The position numbers and the translations under genes were made by a program. This document shows, piece by piece, positions 26,506 to 34,092 of a DNA stretch of 53,825 nucleotides (positions within the stretch are counted from its first letter, which is position 1; each line of letters begins with the position of its first letter). Source of the stretch: Paracoccaceae bacterium (GTDB lineage: Bacteria > Pseudomonadota > Alphaproteobacteria > Rhodobacterales > Rhodobacteraceae). The DNA lies in contig JAIOXV010000005.1 of the NCBI GenBank assembly GCA_021741465.1, forward strand, positions 1-53,825. The letters are read 5' to 3'. The notes under the pieces were generated by a model. That model did no database searches. It saw only the letters and a list, made by a program, of their open reading frames with translations, and had not been told where the DNA came from.

Positions 26506-28583
26506 GGCGGCACTACCCCCACCATTGCGGGGCGCGCCTCAACCCCGATTTCTTCATAGGACAAGACTGGAGCTGTAAGACCCTTTGCGACGAGCACGGT
26601 TTTCAAAAAGCGTCGCCGCTGGGTGGAGGTTACCAGAGCTGCCGTTGTTCCTGCTTCGCCTGCACGATTGAACCGCTCTGCCAGCCCATTGGCAAGACGT
26701 CCAAATTGATCTGGAGGCAGGGCTATGCTGTGGCCGCCGCGGTCACCATCAATCTGGTATTGCAGAAATATGGTCTCCCATTCGGGGGCCAGCTGGATCA
26801 GCGGGATGGTTCCGTCATCGCGTTTGAGATCCGCAACCAGTTGAAACCCCAATCTCTGTCGCACATGTTCACAAATTGCTTCGGGTTGGCCGAGGCCCCT
26901 TGCCTCTGCGGCGGCCTCCAGAATGAGCGGGAGGTTTCTGATCGAGACGCGTTCTTCCAGCAGCAGCCGCAGGATCTGCAGAAGCAAGTCAAACGGCACC
27001 TTATCCGGGATCAGTTCGTCCAAGAGACGTTTGTTCGCCTCCGCACGTTGAGGGTCTGTCAGGGTAACGAACTCGTCCAGCAAGCGGCGCAAACCGCGCA
27101 ACGAAAGCAGCCGCGCAAGATTGGCGCGGATCACTTCAAGCAGATGTGTCGCCAGAACCTCTGGCGGTGAAACCACGGTAAGGCCAAGAAGCGCAGCCTC
27201 TTCCTGGTCATCTGGCCTTATCCAGCGTGCGGGCGCGCCATAGACCGGTTCACGGACATCCATCCCGTCAGGCGCAGAAATGTCGTCGGACAGCAATACA
27301 AGCACCCGATCCGGCAGCAGCTTGTCACGGACCCGCTCTACGCCCTGCAGGCGGATACGATAGGTGCCGGGTGTCAGGCTGACCTCATCTGTAAGGCGGA
27401 TCTCGGGCAATATCAGGCCATAAGCTGTGGCGACATGGTTTCGCATGTTTGCAATCCGCGCCTCGAGTCCGGTTGCGGGATCAAGCGCCATCGCGACAAG
27501 ATTGGTCGCAAACTCGATATGGATTTCGTCGAAGTCCAGCAAATCACCCAGCGGTTTTGTCTGGGCAGCTGTGATATCTTCTTTTGTCTCGGGTGCGGCA
27601 GCAGCTGGCGGGGTGCGTGCCCGCCAGGCTGCAAAGGCCAGAGCGGCGGCCCCCAGAATGAAGGGGATGAAGGGCATTCCGGGAACAATTGCAAACAGGG
27701 CCATCAGCACCGCCACGGTGCCCAGTGCCCCCGGATAGCGGCCAAGCTGTGCAAAGAACGAAACGTCCGCAGATCCCGCCGCCCCGCCCCGAGACAGCAG
27801 CAATGCAGCAGCGACGGAAATCACAACTGCGGGAATCTGTGCAACCAGCCCGTCGCCAACCGTCAGGATAGAATAGGTTTCGAAAGCTTTTGAAAAAGGC
27901 ATGTCGTGAATGACGACGCCCATCACAAGGCCCATGACGATATTCAATCCTGTTATAAGCAAGCCTGCGACGGCGTCGCCTTTAACAAATTTCGACGCCC
28001 CATCCAGCGAGCCAAAAAAGTTGGTTTCCGCCAATTCCCGCTCGCGTCGGGCTTTGGCCTCGGCATGGGTGATCGCGCCGGCCGACATGTCGGCATCGAT
28101 CGCCAATTGTTTGCCGGGCATTCCGTCCAAAGCAAACCGCGCGCCGACTTCGGCCATTCGGCCCGCACCTTTGGTTATCACGACGAAATTGACGATCAAC
28201 AGGACGCAAAAAATCACGACACCCAGAAGAAGATTGCCGCCCATGATGAAATGGGCAAACCCCTCAATCACATGTCCAGCTGCACCGGTTCCGGTGTGGC
28301 CTTGGCCGATGATGAGCTTTGTTGACGACACATTGAGGGATAACCGCAGCATCAGGCTGGCAAGAAGGATTGTCGGAAATGCAGAAAAATCGAGTGGCCG
28401 TTCGATGAAAAGGGCCACCGTGAGCATCAAAATTGCTAGGGCAAAAGACAATGCCAAACCTATGTCCAGCACAAAGGCGGGAACGGGCAGAACCATCATG
28501 CCAATGACGGTCATCAAGGCTAAAGCCAGCAGGATGGTCGGCTGAAAAATGCGGCTCAAGTCGGGTGCGGCGAGGTTCTGCAT
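26502..28583 (-). CDS. flhA: Flagellar export gate protein FlhA
   Basis: FlhA is the large export-gate protein: about eight membrane segments energise export, and the cytoplasmic domain docks chaperone-substrate complexes. The 693 residues fit the family. The FHIPEP-type signature region is seen in LRLSLNVSSTKLI and ALDGMPGKQLAIDADMSAG (around 150-170), followed by ARRERELAETNFFGSLDGA. The cytoplasmic part starts near 325 and includes GYEI-like binding segments and ILRLLLEERVSIRNLPLILE. It abuts the lytic transglycosylase gene with no gap and overlaps fliR. Confidence 0.97.
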   Translation of the reverse strand: MQNLAAPDLSRIFQPTILLALALMTVIGMMVLPVPAFVLDIGLALSFALAILMLTVALFIERPLDFSAFPTILLASLMLRLSLNVSSTKLIIGQGHTGTGAAGHVIEGFAHFIMGGNLLLGVVIFCVLLIVNFVVITKGAGRMAEVGARFALDGMPGKQLAIDADMSAGAITHAEAKARRERELAETNFFGSLDGASKFVKGDAVAGLLITGLNIVMGLVMGVVIHDMPFSKAFETYSILTVGDGLVAQIPAVVISVAAALLLSRGGAAGSADVSFFAQLGRYPGALGTVAVLMALFAIVPGMPFIPFILGAAALAFAAWRARTPPAAAAPETKEDITAAQTKPLGDLLDFDEIHIEFATNLVAMALDPATGLEARIANMRNHVATAYGLILPEIRLTDEVSLTPGTYRIRLQGVERVRDKLLPDRVLVLLSDDISAPDGMDVREPVYGAPARWIRPDDQEEAALLGLTVVSPPEVLATHLLEVIRANLARLLSLRGLRRLLDEFVTLTDPQRAEANKRLLDELIPDKVPFDLLLQILRLLLEERVSIRNLPLILEAAAEARGLGQPEAICEHVRQRLGFQLVADLKRDDGTIPLIQLAPEWETIFLQYQIDGDRGGHSIALPPDQFGRLANGLAERFNRAGEAGTTAALVTSTQRRRFLKTVLVAKGLTAPVLSYEEIGVEARPAMVGVVPP

Positions 28584-29258
28584 TCACGGGGCCGCCGAAA
28601 ATAACGGTATGCCAGAACTGTGTTGCGGCACCAAGGAGGCCAGCGCACCGCTTGCCCCCGCTTGGAGAAGCGGAAAGCGGTTCTTGGGGCGCGCCTGCTC
28701 GGGTCTTGCGGGTTCGGCAAAACCGGATTGGCCTTCTTCGCCAAGCTGGATCAAGACGATTTCTACCCGCGCCACATAGTCCTTTGCGTTGGTGGCCGTT
28801 GATGAATGATACGCCGCAACGGCATCAACCCAGTTGCCTTTGCGCTGATAGTTTTCGACAAGGAAACGTGCAGCATAGTCGGCATTGCTCTCTGGGTCGA
28901 ACATCTCTTCCAAAGAGCCGAAGTTTGCGCCATGCCAGCGCAGGTTCAACTGAAAACATCCGATATCAAGATTTGGGTCACCGGATCGCGCAACGCCAAG
29001 CGCAAAGTCTTGCGCGTCTTCTCGGGTTTCAAACCAATGTCCGTCGCCCGCATGATTGACCGCCCAAGGCCAGGGTTGCACCTGACCGTTCGTGTCACGC
29101 CCGGTCTCAACCCGCGTTACCGCAAGCATAACCTGGGTTGGTACGCCGTGCATCTGGGCCGCCATGATCGCGGCGGTATCGCATTGACTGGCCGCATCGT
29201 AAGCAAAGGCTCGCGTGCCTTGAAGCAATATAAAACCAAGCGCGATCTCGGGCTTCAT
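28584..29258 (-). CDS. Flagellar-cluster lytic transglycosylase (SLT fold)
   Basis: This 224-residue protein is predicted to be exported by an N-terminal signal peptide ending near AFA (MKPEIALGFILLQGTRAFA). It carries a goose-type/SLT lysozyme fold. The catalytic glutamate is in LAVTRVETGRD and the supporting segments are NLDIGCFQLNLRWHG and AAYHSSTATNAKDYVARV. It probably cuts peptidoglycan to let the rod pass, replacing the muramidase domain absent from the FlgJ-like protein. The tail of about 45 residues after the enzyme domain is proline- and glutamine-rich. The stop is directly adjacent to the flhA start. Confidence 0.88.
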   Translation of the reverse strand: MKPEIALGFILLQGTRAFAYDAASQCDTAAIMAAQMHGVPTQVMLAVTRVETGRDTNGQVQPWPWAVNHAGDGHWFETREDAQDFALGVARSGDPNLDIGCFQLNLRWHGANFGSLEEMFDPESNADYAARFLVENYQRKGNWVDAVAAYHSSTATNAKDYVARVEIVLIQLGEEGQSGFAEPARPEQARPKNRFPLLQAGASGALASLVPQHSSGIPLFSAAP

Positions 29259-29340
29259 GGAGTTCTTCCCGTAAACGGCAGATTCTCTGCCTGTCTTGTG
29301 CAAGCCTAAATTGCGCTGCTTTCCAAAAGGTTACCGGGGC

Positions 29341-31605
29341 TTAGGGGGCTGTGATTATGTCTGATGTTGCTTGCGCTGTCGGCGTTGGGGTTGCCTTCAA
29401 CAAAAGGCTGATTGCCGTGCGCGTCGCTTCTCCTGCCTGGGCAAGGTCATGTCCCCGTGCCAAAGGACCGTAGGGTGATGCAGGGGCTTCCTGCGCAGGG
29501 GGCGCGGTTTGCGACAATCTGGTTGCAACAGATTTCCAAGGTTCATCCCCGGTTTCTGCCAGTTCTGCCCATTCGCCCGCGCGCGCCAATGCCGCGGATG
29601 CGGCCACAAGATCGCCCGCTTCCTTCAACAGCTCTGCCTGCTGGACGTTTTCGCCAATCAGTGCAAGGGCTTGCAACTTTAGTTCCTGAGCAAGCTCCCC
29701 CTCTGAAAGGGCGAGTGGGCGCAATGCAGCGCGACCATCGCCGTTTTTCAACGCTGTTTGGGCCAGCAAAAGAGGGTCGGGGCTTTCGACTGTCGCGAGC
29801 CATGCACTGGCTGGAGCGCCAAGGCCAAAACCGGCAAGTCGGCGGGCAATTTCTGTCGCCGTTTCGTCCGGAATATTGGGGAGCGCTATGGCAGGATCTG
29901 GGACCGCCAAGGCAAGGAAAGCCGCGTCGGGTGCAAGGTGGACCAAAAGCGACCAGACCTCTGGTTCAGGTTCGGAAAAAGACTGCAGCCCGCTGAAGGC
30001 GGCTTCAAAATTCCCTGACGCGGCCTGCGCTAGTATCAGTGCCTCGTTTAGAGGCTTTTCCAGGCTGGTACCCAGATGGTCAGAAAGATGCGCTTGCAGT
30101 GCCAGCGCCACTTCTGCGGTGACAGGCAGTTTTTGGGCAATGCGTGCCTTGGTCAAGGCGATCAGGGCTTCGGGTTGGTCAGGGCCCGGGTCGCTTAGAA
30201 CTTTTTCGGCAATACGTTCAGATTTTTCTGCATTTCCGGCATGCAGGTCTATCCCGGCCTCGATCAGGCTGACCTTGTCACCGGCATCCCCCGGCGCACG
30301 AGTGATGGCAGCGCTTAAAGCACGCGCGGTATCTTCATCGCCGATTGCAAGAAATTTTTCTGTCAGCCCTGGGCCGAGAAGCCTGCGCAAATGGACGGGC
30401 AGGGCCGAAAACGCCAAACGAATTGCGCCGGTGTCGATTGGCTTTCCTTCCGCAAGGCTATCATCTGCAAGCGCGGACCAAAGGGCCGCCGGGCCACCGC
30501 AAGCGGTTTGGCCGCGAAAAATCCCTTCAGGATCTGATTGATCGTCAATGATATGGCTGATTGCACGCCAGATCTCTGTCTCTTTGTCTTGCAAATTGAA
30601 GGCCGACATCAACTGTCTGGCTTCGGCACCGAACCCAAGAAAGAGATGGAATTTTGCGGCCTGCTGTACTGCGATCGGGTCAGGTTTGTCGAACTCGCCG
30701 CTTAGGTTATTGCGCAAAATGGCCATTTGATCGACGACGGGCAGCGTATCATCGCCCCATTCAGCAATGTTCAAAGCCGTCTGTGCGATGCAAGCCGTGC
30801 CGTCTGCCCCCAGTTCCGGATTGACGGAGCGAACAGATCGGGTGACGGACGTTGGGGCATGGCCGATCCTGATTTGTGCTGAGGGGAAGGCGTCTTGCGT
30901 CCGACCGTCGCCACGCGGACTGGGGGAGGTCATTTCAACCACACCTTGCGAAGCACCTCGCGCCATTTGCTGCAATATATCGTCGCGCAGCGGCTGAAGC
31001 CCAGGGTCGGGTGGCAGCAATATGCTTGCCGCAGTTGGCTTTGCCTCGGTGCCCGGTTCATCCTGCATGGCTGTTGGGCGGAGCGTTTCGTAAGCTGCTT
31101 CGGTCCAGTCATAGGCGCCCGCGTCCGATTCGGTTGAAATTTTCCCATCGACTGCGGGTCTTGCGCGCGGCCGCGCGGTTGGTGATTGGATGATGGGCGC
31201 AACCAATGTCCCATCCAGAGCCGTTTCAAACGCCGACCCGGCCGGGGGGGGGCCGTCTTTCAAATCGATCACCACGATGCCAGGCCGAAATTCGAAAGGA
31301 ATCGCATGGCACGCGCAGGCAAGACCGATGCTTATGTCCCCGGTGTCAGGTGCTGCCCAGATCGCAGCCAGCCGGGACTTCCCGATCAATTTGAATGCCG
31401 CTGTCAAGTCGTAGCTGGGCACTTCGCTTGAAAGACGCAGTTGGTAGCCATCCGCATTGCGGCCAAGCGACCAGTCGACAGGTTTGCCATACTCAAACAC
31501 CAGGCGCGTGAAACCGTCATGTTCGCCCGATGTCACCCGAACGGCGCCAGCCAAGGCCGGACCGCCCAGAACAAGGAAAAGAATGACAAGCCAAGGGCGG
31601 ATCAT
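29341..31605 (-). CDS. Large periplasmic protein overlapping motA, function unknown
   Basis: I do not recognise this 754-residue protein. It has a signal peptide (MIRPWLVILFLVLGGPALA). A beta-rich domain follows at about 20-115 (GFTRLVFEYGKPVDW, YQLRLSSEVPSYDL, RPGIVVIDLKDG) that resembles AMIN-type peptidoglycan-binding modules. A proline-rich linker spans about 115-290. The last 460 residues are helical and read like a TPR- or solenoid-type repeat region (ALSAAITRAPGDAGDKVSLI, AALIALTKARIAQ-type pairs). It overlaps motA by four bases and lies near a MotE-like gene. MotE of Sinorhizobium is the chaperone of the periplasmic motor protein MotC. By context this could be a stator-interacting scaffold like MotC, but no sequence proof is seen. 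Confidence 0.8.
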   Translation of the reverse strand: MIRPWLVILFLVLGGPALAGAVRVTSGEHDGFTRLVFEYGKPVDWSLGRNADGYQLRLSSEVPSYDLTAAFKLIGKSRLAAIWAAPDTGDISIGLACACHAIPFEFRPGIVVIDLKDGPPPAGSAFETALDGTLVAPIIQSPTARPRARPAVDGKISTESDAGAYDWTEAAYETLRPTAMQDEPGTEAKPTAASILLPPDPGLQPLRDDILQQMARGASQGVVEMTSPSPRGDGRTQDAFPSAQIRIGHAPTSVTRSVRSVNPELGADGTACIAQTALNIAEWGDDTLPVVDQMAILRNNLSGEFDKPDPIAVQQAAKFHLFLGFGAEARQLMSAFNLQDKETEIWRAISHIIDDQSDPEGIFRGQTACGGPAALWSALADDSLAEGKPIDTGAIRLAFSALPVHLRRLLGPGLTEKFLAIGDEDTARALSAAITRAPGDAGDKVSLIEAGIDLHAGNAEKSERIAEKVLSDPGPDQPEALIALTKARIAQKLPVTAEVALALQAHLSDHLGTSLEKPLNEALILAQAASGNFEAAFSGLQSFSEPEPEVWSLLVHLAPDAAFLALAVPDPAIALPNIPDETATEIARRLAGFGLGAPASAWLATVESPDPLLLAQTALKNGDGRAALRPLALSEGELAQELKLQALALIGENVQQAELLKEAGDLVAASAALARAGEWAELAETGDEPWKSVATRLSQTAPPAQEAPASPYGPLARGHDLAQAGEATRTAISLLLKATPTPTAQATSDIITAP

Positions 31606-32471
31606 GCCGCCTCCTGTTTCAGGCCGCGCAGGGCCTCTTCCAGATCGGTGAAGGTCGGGCGAACATGGTGAGGGGTATTCTGGCGACCAACTTCGATGCA
31701 GATGTTTGGCGGATGGCGATGAAGATTGGCGATCAGGACTTCGCGGATCAGTTGATAAAAATGCGCGTCTTCTTCGACAACCCCTTTTACGCGGCTGGCA
31801 AAGGGACCCATGATCCCATAGGCCAAGAAAACCCCAAGAAACGTTCCGACAAGCGCTGAGCCGATCATCTGCCCCAGAATTTCAGGGGGCTGATCGAGGG
31901 ATCCCATGGTCTTGATGACGCCCAAAACGGCAGCCACGATGCCAAGAGCGGGCAGGGCGTCAGCCATCGATTGCAAGGCATGTGACGAATGCATGGCGTG
32001 GGTCAAGGTGGCCTCAAGCCGCTTGTCGACGACCTCTTCCACTTGGTGCGGGTCATCATAATTCATCGATGCTGCGCGCAGGGTGTCGCAAATCAGTTCC
32101 ACCGCGTCATGATTATGTTGAATTTTCGGATACTTGGAGAAAATCGACGATCCGTGTGGGTTTTCGATGTGCTCTTCAAGCCCGATCGGGTTGGCGCGCG
32201 CCAGTCGGATGAGCTCGAACAAAAGGCAAAGCAAATCACGATAGTCTGCCTGCTTCCAGGCAACGCCCTTGAACACTTTGCCCATGTCCTTGAGCGTGTG
32301 TTTGACCGAAGCAATGTCGTTGGAGACCAGAAACGCCCCAACAGCAGCACCACCGATCATGATCATTTCGAACGGAAGCGCCTCAAGAATCGGGCCCATT
32401 TTGCCGCCATGAATCGTATAGCCGCCAAACACCATCACAAGGATGACGACGATACCGATTATGCCGAACAT
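31602..32471 (-). CDS. motA: Flagellar stator protein MotA
   Basis: MotA forms the proton-driven stator with MotB and pushes on FliG. The 289 residues have four membrane segments: MFGIIGIVVILVMVFGGYTI, FEMIMIGGAAVGAFLVS, ALPALGIVAAVLGVIKTMG and ALVGTFLGVFLAYGIMGP. Between the second and third lies the cytoplasmic loop with the charged LIRLARANPIGLEEHIENP segment (Arg and Glu that contact FliG). The conserved prolines are in the third helix. Its partner motB is about 10 kb away at 42463-43311. The stop overlaps the 754-residue gene by ATGA, so the two are translated together. Confidence 0.97.
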   Translation of the reverse strand: MFGIIGIVVILVMVFGGYTIHGGKMGPILEALPFEMIMIGGAAVGAFLVSNDIASVKHTLKDMGKVFKGVAWKQADYRDLLCLLFELIRLARANPIGLEEHIENPHGSSIFSKYPKIQHNHDAVELICDTLRAASMNYDDPHQVEEVVDKRLEATLTHAMHSSHALQSMADALPALGIVAAVLGVIKTMGSLDQPPEILGQMIGSALVGTFLGVFLAYGIMGPFASRVKGVVEEDAHFYQLIREVLIANLHRHPPNICIEVGRQNTPHHVRPTFTDLEEALRGLKQEAA

Positions 32472-32528
32472 GTTCCGATTTCCTTTGCATTTGCGAAGAG
32501 CTTGCCAGTTGGCGGTTAAGAAGGTGTT

Positions 32529-33089
32529 CTATTCCTTGGGGGCCAACGCGTTGCGCCCCGCAATAAGAAGAGAAATCGCGTAGGCCTTGTCTGGTGCCAT
32601 GCCCGCCATGACCGCTGCCGCGGAAGCTGGCTGCATCCGGCCAAGAAAACCGGCCGCGAATTCAGGGGCCATCGCACCAAAAAGCGCTGCTGCATCCGCT
32701 GGTTTCATCGCCTCGTAAACCGATGTCAGCCGGGCAAGATCTTGTTCTGCCGCGCCATCCGCCAAGGCGAGAACGTCCTTCAAGCTGGTTTCAGCATCGC
32801 TCAGTTCTTCCATCCGGCGCGTGATCGCTGCATCCGCAAGTGCAAGTGCCGCCATCCGATCTTCAATTGCGGCTTGCTGCACGCGCAATTGCTCTTCGCG
32901 GTCATTCAATGCCTGCAAGAGCGCAGGCGGTGTTGGCGGGCAGTCCTGCGGTGTAGGTGGCGGAACCTCGGCCGAATCTGCCTTGGCATTGGCCAATGCT
33001 TGCCCTGCCAGCCCCCCGATCCGAAGCGCGCCGGATGAGGCGAGAAACAGCGCCAAAACCACCAAAGCCCCACGTCCGGTGCGTTTCAT
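32529..33089 (-). CDS. motE: MotE-like motor accessory protein
   Basis: This 186-residue protein has an N-terminal hydrophobic segment (GALVVLALFLASSGAL) that is a signal peptide or anchor. A proline-rich stretch, a coiled coil (about 60-115) and a C-terminal module follow (SVYEAMKPADAAALFGAMAP, FAAGFLGRMQPASAAAVMAGM). That end is the MgtE-N-like fold of the MotE family. In Sinorhizobium, MotE is a periplasmic chaperone for MotC. It overlaps the next upstream gene by four bases and is separated from motA by 57 bases. The symbol is by family resemblance; the client here may be the 754-residue protein. Confidence 0.78.
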   Translation of the reverse strand: MKRTGRGALVVLALFLASSGALRIGGLAGQALANAKADSAEVPPPTPQDCPPTPPALLQALNDREEQLRVQQAAIEDRMAALALADAAITRRMEELSDAETSLKDVLALADGAAEQDLARLTSVYEAMKPADAAALFGAMAPEFAAGFLGRMQPASAAAVMAGMAPDKAYAISLLIAGRNALAPKE

Positions 33090-33475
33090 TCTGCCGCCTC
33101 CAGATCGTTGCGTGCCGCCCTGCGGCGGACAAAACGCAGCTTGCGCTCATCGAAGGGCGGCTCTGCCGCTGCGTTGAGGGCGGGTTCTGGCAAGTCGTGC
33201 ATTGCTGCAACCAGCAGTTCCAAACGGGCGGCAACCGTTTCTGCGCGCGCTGTCAGTGTCTCAAGGCTAGAGGCGGAGCCATTGGCCGCACCTCTGGCCT
33301 GTTCCAGCGCCCGCGTCATATCATCGACCTGTGCGGACAAGACAGCAATCGCCCCGCCCATTCCGGTTTCCAGTGTGGTGAATTTTTTCAGCCTGCCGGC
33401 AAGGACATAGCAATAAACCGCTGCACCAAAAGCGCCCGCGGCCATCAACACGTCTGCAATCAGTGTCATGTCCAC
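33086..33475 (-). CDS. Single-pass membrane coiled-coil protein (DUF6468-like)
   Basis: This 129-residue protein has one N-terminal membrane helix (LIADVLMAAGAFGAAVYCYVLAGRLKK, residues 5-31) and a coiled coil rich in alanine, glutamate and leucine up to about residue 95. It ends in a basic tail (KLRFVRRRAARND). The layout matches DUF6468-type proteins found beside fliL and fliM in other alphaproteobacterial flagellar clusters; their function is unknown. It is six bases after fliL and overlaps the MotE-like gene by four bases. A role near the stator or C ring is inferred from position only. Confidence 0.7.
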   Translation of the reverse strand: MDMTLIADVLMAAGAFGAAVYCYVLAGRLKKFTTLETGMGGAIAVLSAQVDDMTRALEQARGAANGSASSLETLTARAETVAARLELLVAAMHDLPEPALNAAAEPPFDERKLRFVRRRAARNDLEAAE

Positions 33476-33481
33476 CCTTCC

Positions 33482-33967
33482 TTAATTCAGCACAAACTCG
33501 GTGACCAACAGGTCACGCACGCGCCCCTCGCCCGTGACGATCTGGATGCGGCGCAGCAGATGCGCGCGTATTCGCACCAAGGCCGCGGGGTCTTCCAGTT
33601 GCGCCACTTCGACTGCGCGCATGTAGCCGTTCAGAACATCGACAATGCGCGGCAAAAGCATTTGCACCTCGGCTGCATGGGCGGCCCCAACCTCGATCTG
33701 GGTCGTAAAGCGCAGGTGGCGCACATTGCCGCCGCTTCCCAAAGAGATGACCAGCGGATCAACCGGCACAAAGGCAATGTCGGGCAATTCGCCAACCTCA
33801 CCTTCAGGGCTGGCATGTTCGTCGGCTGACCCGCCGAGAATCAGCCCCGACCATGTGGCGTAAAAGCCGCCGCCACCCAGCAAAAGTGCCAGAACCAGCC
33901 CAATGATGAGCGGCTTTTTAGACTTTTTCTGAGGTGCCGCATCTTGTGGTTCTTCGGCTTCGGCCAA
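33482..33967 (-). CDS. fliL: Flagellar basal-body protein FliL
   Basis: FliL is a single-pass inner-membrane protein that forms rings around stator units and strengthens torque. The membrane helix PLIIGLVLALLLGGGGFYATW is followed by the stomatin-like periplasmic domain. That domain has FVPVDPLVISLGSGGNVRHL, RFTTQIEVG and the terminal LRRIQIVTGEGRVRDLLVTEFVLN. I chose the TTG at 33965-33967, with a GCGGAG ribosome site seven bases upstream, giving 161 residues (MAEAEEPQDAAPQKKSKK). An in-frame ATG at 34043-34045 would add 26 residues unlike FliL and would cover the promoter site. First gene of the long leftward block. Confidence 0.88.
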   Translation of the reverse strand: MAEAEEPQDAAPQKKSKKPLIIGLVLALLLGGGGFYATWSGLILGGSADEHASPEGEVGELPDIAFVPVDPLVISLGSGGNVRHLRFTTQIEVGAAHAAEVQMLLPRIVDVLNGYMRAVEVAQLEDPAALVRIRAHLLRRIQIVTGEGRVRDLLVTEFVLN

Positions 33968-33973
33968 GGGAAT

Positions 33974-33980
33974 GCTCCGC
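33974..33980 (-). promoter_or_regulatory. Ribosome binding site favouring the fliL TTG start
   Basis: On the minus strand gcggagc lies six bases before the TTG at 33967. The alternative ATG at 34045 has no comparable purine tract at a good distance. Confidence 0.55.
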
Positions 33981-34023
33981 TTCGAAAGAATCGTTCGTGA
34001 AGGCAAAAATAGATCGAATGACA

Positions 34024-34038
34024 CTAACCGATTGTTAA
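34024..34038. promoter_or_regulatory. CtrA-like box between fliL and fliF
   Basis: Read on the minus strand this is TTAA-N7-TTAG, seven of eight bases of the CtrA consensus. It lies 56 bases from the fliL TTG start and 54 bases from the fliF GTG start, nearly midway. Its position supports divergent control of the two largest flagellar blocks. Confidence 0.6.
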
Positions 34039-34092
34039 GAGGCATCCTTCAAAGCTGGGGGCAGGACAGAAGTCCGCAAAGGAAGGTGCTCT

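Noticed and set aside
32480-32510. Sigma54-like GG-N10-GC element upstream of motA
   Set aside because: The -12 part lies about 20 bases from the start codon and deviates from TTGC; no sigma54 elements are seen at the other flagellar promoters.
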